64,000 bases of DNA from Proteiniclasticum ruminis DSM 24773 (lineage in GTDB: Bacteria > Bacillota > Clostridia > Clostridiales > Clostridiaceae), in contig NZ_JNKC01000004.1 in assembly GCF_000701905.1 (NCBI RefSeq), positions 62,001 to 126,000 on the forward strand, in the 5' to 3' direction. The notes under the pieces are model-generated. The model worked only from the letters and a program-made list of their open reading frames with translations. It was not told where the DNA came from and made no database searches. The translations under genes were made by a program, and so were the position numbers. Of this stretch, positions 45,259 through 53,261 are shown piece after piece. Within the stretch, counting starts at the first letter, position 1, and each line of letters starts with the position of its first letter.

Positions 45259-45334
45259 GGGGGCGTAGCTCAGCTGGGAGAGTGCCACACTGGCAGTGTG
45301 GAAGTCGTGGGTTCGAGTCCCATCGTCTCCACCA
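45259..45334 (+). tRNA. tRNA-Ala (GGC)
   Basis: GGGGGCGTAGCTCAG start, anticodon stem-loop CCACA-CTGGCAG-TGTGG (anticodon GGC), T-loop TTCGAGT, acceptor partner CGTCTCC and encoded CCA. Confidence 0.95.
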
Positions 45335-45364
45335 TTATTTTTTTCACCGTCAAGAAATAAATCC

Positions 45365-45394
45365 TTGACAAAACCCTATGAACACTGATATAAC
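45365..45394 (+). promoter_or_regulatory. Promoter of tRNA-Leu (CAG)
   Basis: TTGACA (45365-45370), 18-base spacer, TATAAC with TG extension (TGATATAAC), 27 bases before the tRNA. Confidence 0.75.
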
Positions 45395-45420
45395 AGTATA
45401 GTAGGTTTTAAACAGAATAT

Positions 45421-45507
45421 GCAGATATGGCGGAATTGGCAGACGCGCTAGCTTCAGGTGCTAGTGGGGGAAACTTCGTGCAGGTTCGACTCCTGTTATC
45501 TGCACCA
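45421..45507 (+). tRNA. tRNA-Leu (CAG)
   Basis: This 87-nt class II tRNA has acceptor GCAGATA / TATCTGC, anticodon stem-loop CTAGC-TTCAGGT-GCTAG, a long variable arm and encoded CCA. Confidence 0.95.
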
Positions 45508-45508
45508 C

Positions 45509-45547
45509 AAAGAATGATCTTTTCTATGGAAGAGATCATTCTTTTTT
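45509..45547 (+). terminator. Terminator of tRNA-Leu
   Basis: AAAGAATGATCT / AGATCATTCTTT arms with 12-base loop and T run. Confidence 0.88.
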
Positions 45548-45616
45548 GCTTTTCATTTCTTCTCCAGATTTTAAACATGATATACTGATATAAAAAAGAG
45601 AAGAAAGGAACCGCAT

Positions 45617-45877
45617 TTGATGAATTATAAAATCAGTCATTATATTTTCCTGGCAGGACTTTTTCTCGGGGTCATTTTCTACACTTTAGCCGCTTCCCTA
45701 GGAGAAGGTAGTGGCTCTCTAGGAAAAGTGCTCAGCTATCTGGCCATCGGGACTCTTCTTATGGGACTGCTGCAGTACGCGCTTTATTACCGCTGCCCCC
45801 ACTGCAAGAAACCTCTCATCAGCATCAAAGGAAGAATCCCAGAATCTTGCCCTCACTGCAAAAAAGACATGAGCTGA
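45617..45877 (+). CDS. Small membrane protein with C-terminal double CPHC zinc ribbon
   Basis: This 86-residue protein has two membrane helices (YIFLAGLFLGVIFYTLAAS and LSYLAIGTLLMGLLQYALY) followed by a cytoplasmic-looking zinc ribbon CPHCKKPL…SCPHCKKDM. Similar two-helix zinc-ribbon proteins are widespread in Clostridia and have no known function. The ribosome site AAAGGA is 7 bases from TTG 45617 and 10 from ATG 45620, so either start is possible. A terminator overlaps the stop codon. Confidence 0.75.
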   Translation: MMNYKISHYIFLAGLFLGVIFYTLAASLGEGSGSLGKVLSYLAIGTLLMGLLQYALYYRCPHCKKPLISIKGRIPESCPHCKKDMS

Positions 45878-45902
45878 AAAATTATAGCTCATGTCTTTTT
45901 TC
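45861..45902. terminator. Bidirectional terminator between the zinc-ribbon gene and pepP
   Basis: AAAAAGACATGAGCT / AGCTCATGTCTTTTT arms, 10-base loop, T/A tracts both sides. Confidence 0.9.
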
Positions 45903-45907
45903 ATTAT

Positions 45908-47149
45908 TTATCTGCCTGCAAGAAAGGCTTCTACCTCTTCAGGACGGATTGGAATGTCCTTGGAGAGATTCTCCATGCCATCTTTTGTGATCAGGATGTC
46001 ATTTTCCAGCCGGATGCCAATGCCTTCCTCTTCAATATAGAGACCAGGCTCCACTGTAATGACCATACCTTCTTCCAGGAGACCTTCTCTTCTGCCCACA
46101 TCATGGGTATCCAGTCCCAGAAAATGAGAGGTATTGTGATAATAATATTTTCTCACCTCTTCATCCTTTTCGATGAGTCCCAGAGCTTTCAGTTCTTTTG
46201 CATAGATCTCATGAACCAGTTCATTGATTCTTGCATAAGGAACACCTGGCTTCAAAATCTTCAGCACTTCATCATGGGCTTTCAGGACGATGTCATAGAA
46301 CACTCTCTGCCTTTCGGTGAACTTACCACTCACAGGGAAGGTTCTTGAAATATCAGCGCTATAATAGCCATACTGTGCACCCAGGTCCAGAAGCACCAGA
46401 TCGTTCTCCTTCACTTCTGCGTCATTTGCTACATAGTGCAGCACTGTAGCATTCTGCCCCGCAGCACAGATGGTGGTGAAGGCAAAGTCCTTCACGCCAT
46501 GACTCTTCAGGGTGAAATTGAAATGAGCCTCCAGCTGATATTCTTTCATACCAAGCTTGGCATTTCTCATGAGATTTCCAATCCCTTCCTTGGTGATTGC
46601 AATGGCCTTCTTCATGAGGGCAATCTCTTCTTCTGTCTTATATACTCTCAGCTTGCAGATTTCGTTATAGATGTTCTTCACACGCACCTGAGGGTACTTG
46701 GCCGAAATTTCTTTTGCAAACAGGACACCCTTTGTATCTGGGCTTCCATAACTGTCTTTCTCAAGATCCAGATAGATTCTGGAAAGATCATCTTTAAAAA
46801 TACTCTGATTTAGGAAACCTTCAAAGGTATCCAGGAATCTTACTTCCTCCACTCCAGATACTTCCTTTGCTTTTTCTTCAGATATGGTTTCTCCTACCCA
46901 TTTCACCAGGACCGGATCTCTTCTTTTGATAAAAAGAATATCTTCCACTTTTCCAGCGGTTTTTCTCAGGGCTAAGATTACATGCTCCTCTTCTATACCT
47001 GTCATATAATAGAAGTTTCTGTTTGGTGTGAAGTCATAGGCTGCATCCGCAGACTTCTTAGGCGCTTCCCCTGCAAAAAGAAGCAGCAGAGACCCTTCTT
47101 TCATTCCATCCGCAATGCGGCTTCGGTTGTTCTTATGAAAATCTTTCAT
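45908..47149 (-). CDS. pepP: Xaa-Pro aminopeptidase, M24B with AMP_N domain
   Basis: This 413-residue cytoplasmic enzyme has an N-terminal aminopeptidase P domain (about 1-130: AYDFTPNRNFYYMTGIEE) and a catalytic domain with metal ligands in DLVLLDLGAQYGYYSADISRTFP, YYHNTSHFLGLDTHD, TVEPGLYIEEE and IRLENDILIT. The SHFLGLDTHDVG stretch is typical of aminopeptidase P. It removes N-terminal residues before proline. It is a single gene and complements PepA and the M24 peptidase at 32.4 kb. Confidence 0.94.
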   Translation of the reverse strand: MKDFHKNNRSRIADGMKEGSLLLLFAGEAPKKSADAAYDFTPNRNFYYMTGIEEEHVILALRKTAGKVEDILFIKRRDPVLVKWVGETISEEKAKEVSGVEEVRFLDTFEGFLNQSIFKDDLSRIYLDLEKDSYGSPDTKGVLFAKEISAKYPQVRVKNIYNEICKLRVYKTEEEIALMKKAIAITKEGIGNLMRNAKLGMKEYQLEAHFNFTLKSHGVKDFAFTTICAAGQNATVLHYVANDAEVKENDLVLLDLGAQYGYYSADISRTFPVSGKFTERQRVFYDIVLKAHDEVLKILKPGVPYARINELVHEIYAKELKALGLIEKDEEVRKYYYHNTSHFLGLDTHDVGRREGLLEEGMVITVEPGLYIEEEGIGIRLENDILITKDGMENLSKDIPIRPEEVEAFLAGR

Positions 47150-47382
47150 GACATCCTCCTCAAATATACGATAGTCTTCTTTCTTGATTGTATCACAGCT
47201 GAAAAAATCTAAAACCCAGAAAATACTGAAATCTGGTTTATTTCATTAAAAACTAGTACTGAACCCGTACGATTATAAGAGTTCTGTGCATTCTGATTTC
47301 TCCCTCTCAATTAATTGGGCTAAACTTAATCGCGCTTGTGTTATTTCTTGTGAAAATATTGAAAAAGTCTTCCGGATTGCAT

Positions 47383-47495
47383 ACAATGAGAGTAGGCAAA
47401 GTAGGTTGATGTGCGTTAAGTGCCAGATGGACGGGAAGTTGCCACTGGACGAAAAACTGCTTTACCAGTTTACGGTACATCATCCGCATTCCGTT
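47383..47495 (+). promoter_or_regulatory. Tetrahydrofolate (THF-I) riboswitch upstream of folT
   Basis: The conserved THF aptamer pieces are visible: GAGAGTAGG at 47388, GTGCGTTAAGTGCC at 47411, GATGGACGGGAAGTTGCC, and the closing GGTACATCATCCGCATT. TGATGT pairs with ACATCA to form P2 and AATG with CATT forms P1. A hairpin without T run follows (47496-47525), so control of translation is likelier than termination (inference). Confidence 0.88.
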
Positions 47496-47555
47496 GCCAC
47501 ACAAGGAGTCTTCTCTTTATGTGGTGAATCACCAATAATAAGGGAGGTCATTTTT

Positions 47556-48104
47556 TTGGAAAAAATGATGCACACAGTCAAGTTGTCCGCACAGGAGATG
47601 AGAAAAACCTCCGTGGTTACCATCGGTGGAGTCCTCATCGCCATCAGCGTCGTCTTATCTTTCTTTAAAGTCCCCTTGGGTCCAACCCTGCAGATCAGTT
47701 TCTCCTCGCTGCCCATAGCCGCCGGCGGAATGCTCTTTGGACCATTTGTAGGCGCTGTCATCGGTTTTGTCAGCGATCTATTGGGATTCATCGTGAGGCC
47801 AAATGGGTTCTTCTTCCCAGGATTTACCCTGAACGCCATTCTCATCGGTGTTTTCTACGGGTTCTTTTTCTACAAAAGAAAGGTAACGCTTCTGAACGTT
47901 ATACTCAGTTCCCTACTGGTGACCCTTGTCATCAACCTGGGACTTACAACTCTTTGGCTCAGCATGATGTATGGAGATGCTTTCATTGTGCTTCTCGGTG
48001 CACGTGTTCTGAAAAACGTTCTTTTGTTCCCCATAGACACAGCACTTCTTTTCATGATTCTAAAGGTCATGGAAGATCTGCGGCATCGCTTTAAGATCAG
48101 TTAA
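47556..48104 (+). CDS. folT: Folate-specific ECF transporter S component
   Basis: With start TTG 47556, eight bases past GGGAGG, the protein is 182 residues with about six membrane helices. It shows the FolT-like pattern LGPTLQISFSSLPIAAGGMLFGPFVGAVIGFVSDLLGFIV (residue text split across the second and third helices) and GFTLNAILIGVFYGFFF. The open frame reaches 47286, but that part is the THF riboswitch. It relies on an EcfAA'T module elsewhere. ATG codons two and three codons further are alternative starts. Confidence 0.9.
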   Translation: MEKMMHTVKLSAQEMRKTSVVTIGGVLIAISVVLSFFKVPLGPTLQISFSSLPIAAGGMLFGPFVGAVIGFVSDLLGFIVRPNGFFFPGFTLNAILIGVFYGFFFYKRKVTLLNVILSSLLVTLVINLGLTTLWLSMMYGDAFIVLLGARVLKNVLLFPIDTALLFMILKVMEDLRHRFKIS

Positions 48105-48139
48105 CTTGTATACACAGTACTTACCCAATGACGATTTCC

Positions 48140-48170
48140 AAAGCAGTTCATTTTTTGAACTGCTTTTTTA
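48140..48170 (+). terminator. Terminator of folT
   Basis: AAAGCAGTTCA-TTTTT-TGAACTGCTTT with extra T. Confidence 0.88.
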
Positions 48171-48312
48171 TTTTATCAATCTTTCATGAAGTCTTCAGAT
48201 TTTCATCAGTGGATATCCCCCCCCCTATATGTTATACTCTTTTTGATAATACTATTAAATCTTGTATACTATCCATCTTCAAAACTATATTGTCATAGAG
48301 GAGAGGTGTTCC

Positions 48313-48783
48313 GTGAAAAATAACTTACTCACTAAACTGTTGAAAAAGCTTGCTGCAGCTGCAGGCATCCTATTGGCTTTCGTTCTCCTTCTTTCTCTTG
48401 CTGGTTCCTATGGCCGATACCAGGACCAGAAGAACACGAAAGAACTAGTTCTAGATCATCTTGATTTCCTCAATGATAGTATTGAAAGCGAGGACTATGA
48501 GAGAATTCTTGAGCTTGAAGGTGTACAGGAATTAAGGTACTGGAAAAATGATGGGGAAAGTCTTATCATAGAGTATTTCTGCAAAGGTGCAGGCATCGCA
48601 CCTGGTGGCAGATATGCTGGATTTTACTACACCAGTGAGGATCAACCTGTGGGCTATGAGGGCACTGCCTCAAACTTCACCAAGGAAAAGAACGGGTGGA
48701 GATGGGAAGAGAAGAATGGTGACAACTATGAGTACACAGAGAGAATTGCAGCCCATTGGTACTACTATGAAGCCGGATTCTAA
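48313..48783 (+). CDS. Uncharacterised membrane-anchored extracytoplasmic protein
   Basis: Starting at GTG 48313 behind GGAGAGG, the protein is 156 residues: basic MKNNLLTKLLKKL, one membrane helix (ILLAFVLLLSLAG), then about 115 acidic, aromatic-rich residues (EYFCKGAGIAPGGRYAGFYYT, WRWEEKNGDNYEY). The domain looks like a compact beta sandwich, but I recognise no family. A single cysteine is present. It stands alone between two terminators. Confidence 0.7.
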   Translation: MKNNLLTKLLKKLAAAAGILLAFVLLLSLAGSYGRYQDQKNTKELVLDHLDFLNDSIESEDYERILELEGVQELRYWKNDGESLIIEYFCKGAGIAPGGRYAGFYYTSEDQPVGYEGTASNFTKEKNGWRWEEKNGDNYEYTERIAAHWYYYEAGF

Positions 48784-48837
48784 CCTTACGCCACCATTAT
48801 TCCATGACACCCTATTGAACAACTGAAAAAGCACAGC

Positions 48838-48866
48838 AAAAAAGAGCACCCTCGTGCTCTTTTTTA
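48838..48866. terminator. Bidirectional terminator before the threonine operon end
   Basis: AAAAAAGAGCAC-CCTC-GTGCTCTTTTTT, perfect 12-bp stem. Confidence 0.92.
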
Positions 48867-48872
48867 GTTTCA

Positions 48873-49310
48873 TTATTCCACTGCCACCAGCTGAACAGTG
48901 ATGATATACTCTTCTTTCTCAAAAATGTCTAGAAGCTCCTTCACACCAATGTTCATTTCCTGAGTATCAATAGTGAGATTCATGCTTGCCGCATTATTGA
49001 TCGGAATATCCTGGTTGATGGTGATGATATTCGCATTGAACTGACGGAGGGTCTCCAGAATCTTGGATAGAACGCCCGCCTCGTGGCTGATCAGGAAAGA
49101 AAATGTTGCTTTTCTTCCTTTGCTTCCTTCTGAAAGAAGAAAGACATGATCTTTATATTTATAGTACGCACTTCTAGAAATGCCCACTGCCTTTACACCT
49201 TCACTGATGTCTTTCACTTTTCCGGTATGAATCAGTGTCTTCACTTCCAGTACCTTTGTGAAAATCTCCGGCAGAATTCTGCTGTTGACTACATAGAGCT
49301 CATCGCCCAT
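48873..49310 (-). CDS. ACT domain protein, PheB/UPF0735 type
   Basis: This 145-residue protein has an N-terminal helix-turn-helix-like part (VKDISEGVKAVGISRSAYYKYKD, residues 32-55) and a C-terminal ACT domain (about 68-145: SHEAGVLSKILETLRQFNANIITINQD). UPF0735 members are thought to sense amino acids; the Bacillus pheB name reflects its position before pheA. Start is ATG 49310 with AGAAGGTG. Being third behind kbl and tdh suggests a sensor of threonine or glycine metabolism (inference). Confidence 0.88.
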   Translation of the reverse strand: MGDELYVVNSRILPEIFTKVLEVKTLIHTGKVKDISEGVKAVGISRSAYYKYKDHVFLLSEGSKGRKATFSFLISHEAGVLSKILETLRQFNANIITINQDIPINNAASMNLTIDTQEMNIGVKELLDIFEKEEYIITVQLVAVE

Positions 49311-49334
49311 AAATTCACCTTCTTTCATCTTCCC

Positions 49335-50297
49335 TTACCTGTCCTTGATATTAAGCTTGATACGAAGCTTTTCCAGCATATCCTTGGTCATGGCTGCCAA
49401 GTCATATTCTGTCTTGAATCCCCATTCCTCTATGGCTGCTGTGAAATCAATGTTGTCCGGCCAGTTGTTTGCGATGCCTTGTCTTACTGGATCCACCTGA
49501 TAGGTCATGGTGAACTCAGGAATGTGTTTTTTGATTTCCGCAGCAATCATCTCCGGATCAAAGGACATGGCGGAAATATTAAATGCATTTCTATGGATCA
49601 GCTTCTTAGGATCTGCTTCCATGAGCTGGATGATGGCATTGAGCGCATCGGGCATATACATCATATCCATGAAGGTGTCCTTGTCAATGTAAGATTCATA
49701 AGAACCTTTCTTCAGTGCATCATAGTAGATATCCACTGCATAATCTGTGGTTCCACCTCCTGGAGGTGTCACATAACCGATGAGTCCCGGGAATCTTACG
49801 CCCCTCGTGTCCACGCCGAACTTCTGGAAATAATAATCACAAAGAAGCTCTCCAGAAACTTTTGTTACTCCATAAATGGTAGTTGGTCTCTGGATGGTAT
49901 CCTGAGGCGTATCCTTCTTTGGAGTACTTGGTCCAAAGGCTCCGATGGAGCTTGGCGTAAAGAAGCTTGTATTGTTTTCTCTTGCCACTTCCAAAGCATT
50001 CACCAGACCACCCATATTGATGTCCCAGGCAAACTTTGGATTTCTTTCTGCAGTGGCAGAAAGAAGCGCTGCCAGGTGGATGATGGTATCCACCTTTTCA
50101 TTCTTCACAATTTCCGCCATTCTCTGTCCATCCAGAACGTCCAGCAGCTCATAAGGACCTTCCAAAAGGGGTGACCCTTCTTCTGGTCTTCTGATATCTG
50201 TACCAATAACATTGCTTGCTCCGTAATGATCTCGTAAAACAGTGGTCAGTTCTGATCCCAGCTGACCCATGGCACCTGTGATGAGTATTTTTTTCAT
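49335..50297 (-). CDS. tdh: L-threonine 3-dehydrogenase, short-chain (epimerase-like) type
   Basis: This 320-residue NAD enzyme has the Rossmann loop LITGAMGQLGSEL, the catalytic Ser/Thr in TPSSIGAFG and the YxxxK pair in TIYGVTKVSGEL (near 140). The PGLIGYVTPPGGGTTDYAVDI stretch marks the SDR-type threonine dehydrogenases. It oxidises L-threonine to 2-amino-3-ketobutyrate, which the neighbouring Kbl converts. The 12-base gap to kbl supports one operon. Confidence 0.94.
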   Translation of the reverse strand: MKKILITGAMGQLGSELTTVLRDHYGASNVIGTDIRRPEEGSPLLEGPYELLDVLDGQRMAEIVKNEKVDTIIHLAALLSATAERNPKFAWDINMGGLVNALEVARENNTSFFTPSSIGAFGPSTPKKDTPQDTIQRPTTIYGVTKVSGELLCDYYFQKFGVDTRGVRFPGLIGYVTPPGGGTTDYAVDIYYDALKKGSYESYIDKDTFMDMMYMPDALNAIIQLMEADPKKLIHRNAFNISAMSFDPEMIAAEIKKHIPEFTMTYQVDPVRQGIANNWPDNIDFTAAIEEWGFKTEYDLAAMTKDMLEKLRIKLNIKDR

Positions 50298-50309
50298 AGT
50301 AGCTCTCCC

Positions 50310-51497
50310 TTATATTACGCCTAATTCTTTTCCGATTTTTTCATAGATTCTCACAGCTTCCAGAAGCATTTCTTTGGTATGCTGAGCCGTAGGCATATTT
50401 CTTACTCTGCCTGTACCCATAGGTACTGTAGGGAAGACGATGGATTTGGCATAGACTCCTTCTTCAATGAGTCTTCTGGAGAACTTCTGAGTCAGCGTCT
50501 CATCTCCAATGATTACAGGTGTGATTGGTGTCGCAGATGCTCCAATGTTAAAGCCCAGCTTTTTCAGTTCTTTCTTCAGGAAATCTCCGTTTTCCCAAAG
50601 CTTCTGATGAAGACTTGGGTCCTCTTCCATAATTCTGATGGCTTCAATACAAGCTGCCGCATTGGCAGGAGTTAACGATGTGGAGAACAGGAAGGGTCTT
50701 GCACGAACCTTCAGCCAGTCAATAAGATCCTTGGTTCCTGCCACATATCCACCGACGACGCCAATGGCTTTAGACAGTGTTCCCATCTGGAAATCAATGT
50801 TCTTGGCATGCCCGAAATGCTTCACTGTACCAGCACCTTTTCCCATGACACCTGATCCATGAGCATCATCTATATAGGAAATGATATCCAGCTCTTTACA
50901 TACTTCTACGATGCCATCAATATTTGCCACATCTCCATCCATGGAGAAGACGCCATCACTGATGTACATGATTTTCTCATAAAGTCCGGAAGCAATGGCT
51001 TCCTTTGCTTTCGCACGTAGATCTTCCATATCCTGATGCTTCACACGGATGATCTTTGCACCGGATAGTCTGCATCCATCTATGATAGACGCATGGTTCA
51101 GTTCGTCAGACAAGATGGCATCTTTCTTCGTCATCACCGCAGAGATTGCCCCCATATTGCAGTTGAACCCGGATTGGAAGGCAATGGCAGCTTCCGTGCC
51201 TTTGAATCTTGCAAGGGTCTTTTCCAGTTCATCATGAATGTCCATGGTACCATTGATGGTTCTTACCGCACCTGCACCTACGCCATATTTGTCTGTGGCT
51301 TCTTTTGCCGCATTCTTCAAACGCTCATCGTTTGCCAGTCCAAGATAGTTGTTGGAAGAAAGATTAATCAGTTCTCTTCCTCTAATTTTTATCTTGGGTC
51401 CATTGGCCCCTTCCAGAATATCAATCTCATTATACAGCCCTTTGCTCTTCAGATCGTCCAGGTTCTCTGATAGGAACTTTTCTAACGCTTTGCTCAT
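50310..51497 (-). CDS. kbl: Glycine C-acetyltransferase (2-amino-3-ketobutyrate CoA ligase)
   Basis: This 395-residue PLP enzyme of the alpha-oxoamine synthase group has [23 protein letters not shown], the aspartate in [12 protein letters not shown] and the PLP lysine in [14 protein letters not shown] (near 240). With Tdh it turns threonine into glycine and acetyl-CoA. First gene of the kbl-tdh-ACT operon. BioF and Spt relatives are excluded by context. Confidence 0.95.
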   Translation of the reverse strand: MSKALEKFLSENLDDLKSKGLYNEIDILEGANGPKIKIRGRELINLSSNNYLGLANDERLKNAAKEATDKYGVGAGAVRTINGTMDIHDELEKTLARFKGTEAAIAFQSGFNCNMGAISAVMTKKDAILSDELNHASIIDGCRLSGAKIIRVKHQDMEDLRAKAKEAIASGLYEKIMYISDGVFSMDGDVANIDGIVEVCKELDIISYIDDAHGSGVMGKGAGTVKHFGHAKNIDFQMGTLSKAIGVVGGYVAGTKDLIDWLKVRARPFLFSTSLTPANAAACIEAIRIMEEDPSLHQKLWENGDFLKKELKKLGFNIGASATPITPVIIGDETLTQKFSRRLIEEGVYAKSIVFPTVPMGTGRVRNMPTAQHTKEMLLEAVRIYEKIGKELGVI

Positions 51498-51648
51498 TTC
51501 GACCTCCTGTGTACTTCGTGTATTTACAAATAGTTTTATTTGTCCGTATACTCAATTATAACAGAGGGGAATCAGTTAGAAAACCCTCCCTGAAAAATTG
51601 ATTACTTTATAAGAAATCCTTTACATTCATCGATAATCTGATAATAGA

Positions 51649-51680
51649 AAAAAGTCTACCAATACAATGTGGTAGACTTT
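51649..51680 (-). terminator. Terminator of the HNH gene
   Basis: AGTCTACC / GGTAGACT arms with a 10-base loop and TTTTTT on the minus strand. Confidence 0.85.
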
Positions 51681-52436
51681 CTACTTATCCAGTTTATGAA
51701 GTTCGGATTGAATCTTGATGATCTGCTGCAGCTCTTTCACGGACAGATCCACTTCTTTGCTTCTGTGAAGGATACCATGGCAGTTGTCACAGACAGGAAT
51801 AAAATCCTTCTCCAGATTAAGCTCCTCCAGATTCTTGTCTTCCATGCCAATCTGATGAATCTGTATGTATCCTTTGGCCACATCTCCATAGATATGTTCA
51901 AAGTTAAATCCGCAGATGCCACAACTGACACCATGGATTTTAAGTACCTTAAGCCGAACATCCGGATCCAGTTCATATCGGGCTTTCACTCCATAGATGA
52001 ATTTATCTTCATGAAACATGTACTCCTTGGCATCCTTCTCCACTTCCTCTGGAAAAATCACATCCGCTCTGAAGATGAGCCTGTCCACCTTCTCTATGCG
52101 AAGAAGCGGCGCATTTTCTTCCCGGATGTCATAACCATAACTTTCATAGATATATTTGGATGCAGTATTTCTAAGCTCTCTCGTGAGCTCTTTTCCCCAT
52201 CGGAGCTTCCCCCGGAGTCTCTTGTAGTCATCCAGGTACAGTACCCCGTAATAAAGGGTATGATTATAGGTGATTTCAATGTCCCAACGGTCATGCTTTT
52301 CCATCTCATGAAAATGGAAAAAATCCCTGAGGTAATTGGGAATCCGGATTTCTCCATAGGTAAGAAGAGACTTGTCTATTCTCTTAATGATAATGCGCTC
52401 ATTGATGATTTCAAAAGAATGCACTGTTTTTTCCAA
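51681..52436 (-). CDS. Orphan HNH-endonuclease domain protein
   Basis: The C-terminal 90 residues are an HNH/McrA-like zinc nuclease: CGICGFNF, IQIHQIGM, then FIPVCDNCHGILHR with four cysteines and the HNH residues. The usual HH pair is HQ here. The N-terminal 160 residues are a mixed alpha/beta domain I do not recognise (DIEITYNHTLYYGVLYLDDY, IFPEEVEKDAKEYMFHE). The frame runs to 52571, but the best start is TTG 52436 with GAGGTGAGGG upstream. It stands alone, with no methylase or helicase nearby. A modified-DNA nuclease is one possibility. Confidence 0.75.
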   Translation of the reverse strand: MEKTVHSFEIINERIIIKRIDKSLLTYGEIRIPNYLRDFFHFHEMEKHDRWDIEITYNHTLYYGVLYLDDYKRLRGKLRWGKELTRELRNTASKYIYESYGYDIREENAPLLRIEKVDRLIFRADVIFPEEVEKDAKEYMFHEDKFIYGVKARYELDPDVRLKVLKIHGVSCGICGFNFEHIYGDVAKGYIQIHQIGMEDKNLEELNLEKDFIPVCDNCHGILHRSKEVDLSVKELQQIIKIQSELHKLDK

Positions 52437-52749
52437 CCGTTCCCTCACCTCCACAAGATAAAAATTAGCCCAACATTTCCCCCGTACCATCAGGATGAAG
52501 AATAAGAAGATCCTCGGTCTGACCCACTTATTCTTCTCCAAATCCTTATGGCAGAACTTATCTAGACACACATAAACTATTTGAAATTTCCCATTGGTCT
52601 AATTTTCAGTATATTATCTATTATAGGGGAAGGAGCATATTTTCTCTACCCACTTGAAAATCTTTTTTCCTTAGCCCCATAATCTTTATTGCATAAAATG
52701 CATCTTAGTGCTAACATAGGGAAGAATTATTCCTAAGGGAGGATCTCAA

Positions 52750-52989
52750 GTGAATTTAAATGAAGTAATGAAGTTTGTGGAAAGTGAATATATCATCATC
52801 AACAATACCCCCTGCGAACTCTGCGGCGGTAACTTTCTCACTGAATCGGTAGGTCTTCGCTTTGACAGCGGAAAGCCTGAAAATATCACCCTATGTATCT
52901 GTGAAGACTGTGGACATGAAAGAGAATTCTCTTTCAGAGCCCCTTTTATACATCCCGTCACTGGAGAACAGCAAGAAGAATTAAACTAG
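52750..52989 (+). CDS. Small double-CxxC zinc-ribbon protein
   Basis: This 79-residue protein has two knuckles, PCELCGGNF and CICEDCGHEREF, separated by a beta strand (SVGLRFDSGKPENITL), so a compact zinc ribbon of about 45 residues. No membrane or catalytic motif. Start is GTG 52750 with GGGAGGA eight bases upstream. It is nine bases before the next small gene and likely in one operon with it. Function unknown. Confidence 0.75.
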   Translation: MNLNEVMKFVESEYIIINNTPCELCGGNFLTESVGLRFDSGKPENITLCICEDCGHEREFSFRAPFIHPVTGEQQEELN

Positions 52990-52998
52990 AGGTGTAGA

Positions 52999-53184
52999 AT
53001 GAAAAAAGAAATACTGGATGCAATCAACGAAGACATCGAAGCTGCATTAACCGACGTAACCGAAATGGAAGCTATTTTGACAGAAGATAGTGCAGAAGAA
53101 AAAATCAAAGAAAAATTCAGGATGCTGTCTCACAAAGTATCCAATCTGGAGTCTCTCCTGAAAAAAGAAGGGATTCTGGAATAG
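52999..53184 (+). CDS. Small acidic coiled-coil protein
   Basis: This 61-residue, highly charged, helical protein starts MKKEILDAINEDIEAALTD and ends with heptad-like HKVSNLESLLKKEG. No known domain. AGAGGTG precedes the ATG. It follows the zinc-ribbon gene by nine bases and is closed by a terminator. Confidence 0.65.
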   Translation: MKKEILDAINEDIEAALTDVTEMEAILTEDSAEEKIKEKFRMLSHKVSNLESLLKKEGILE

Positions 53185-53185
53185 T

Positions 53186-53217
53186 AAAAACAGGATGCTT
53201 ATGGTATCCTGTTTTTT
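53186..53217 (+). terminator. Terminator of the two small genes
   Basis: AAACAGGAT / ATCCTGTTT arms with a 9-base loop, then TTTT. Confidence 0.85.
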
Positions 53218-53261
53218 ATAGGTGACAAGTTCATCATTGACATAAAAGGACAGGTGAAGCC

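Noticed and set aside
47286-47555. N-terminal extension of folT by 90 codons
   Set aside because: This segment is the THF riboswitch; its translation is not membrane-protein-like.
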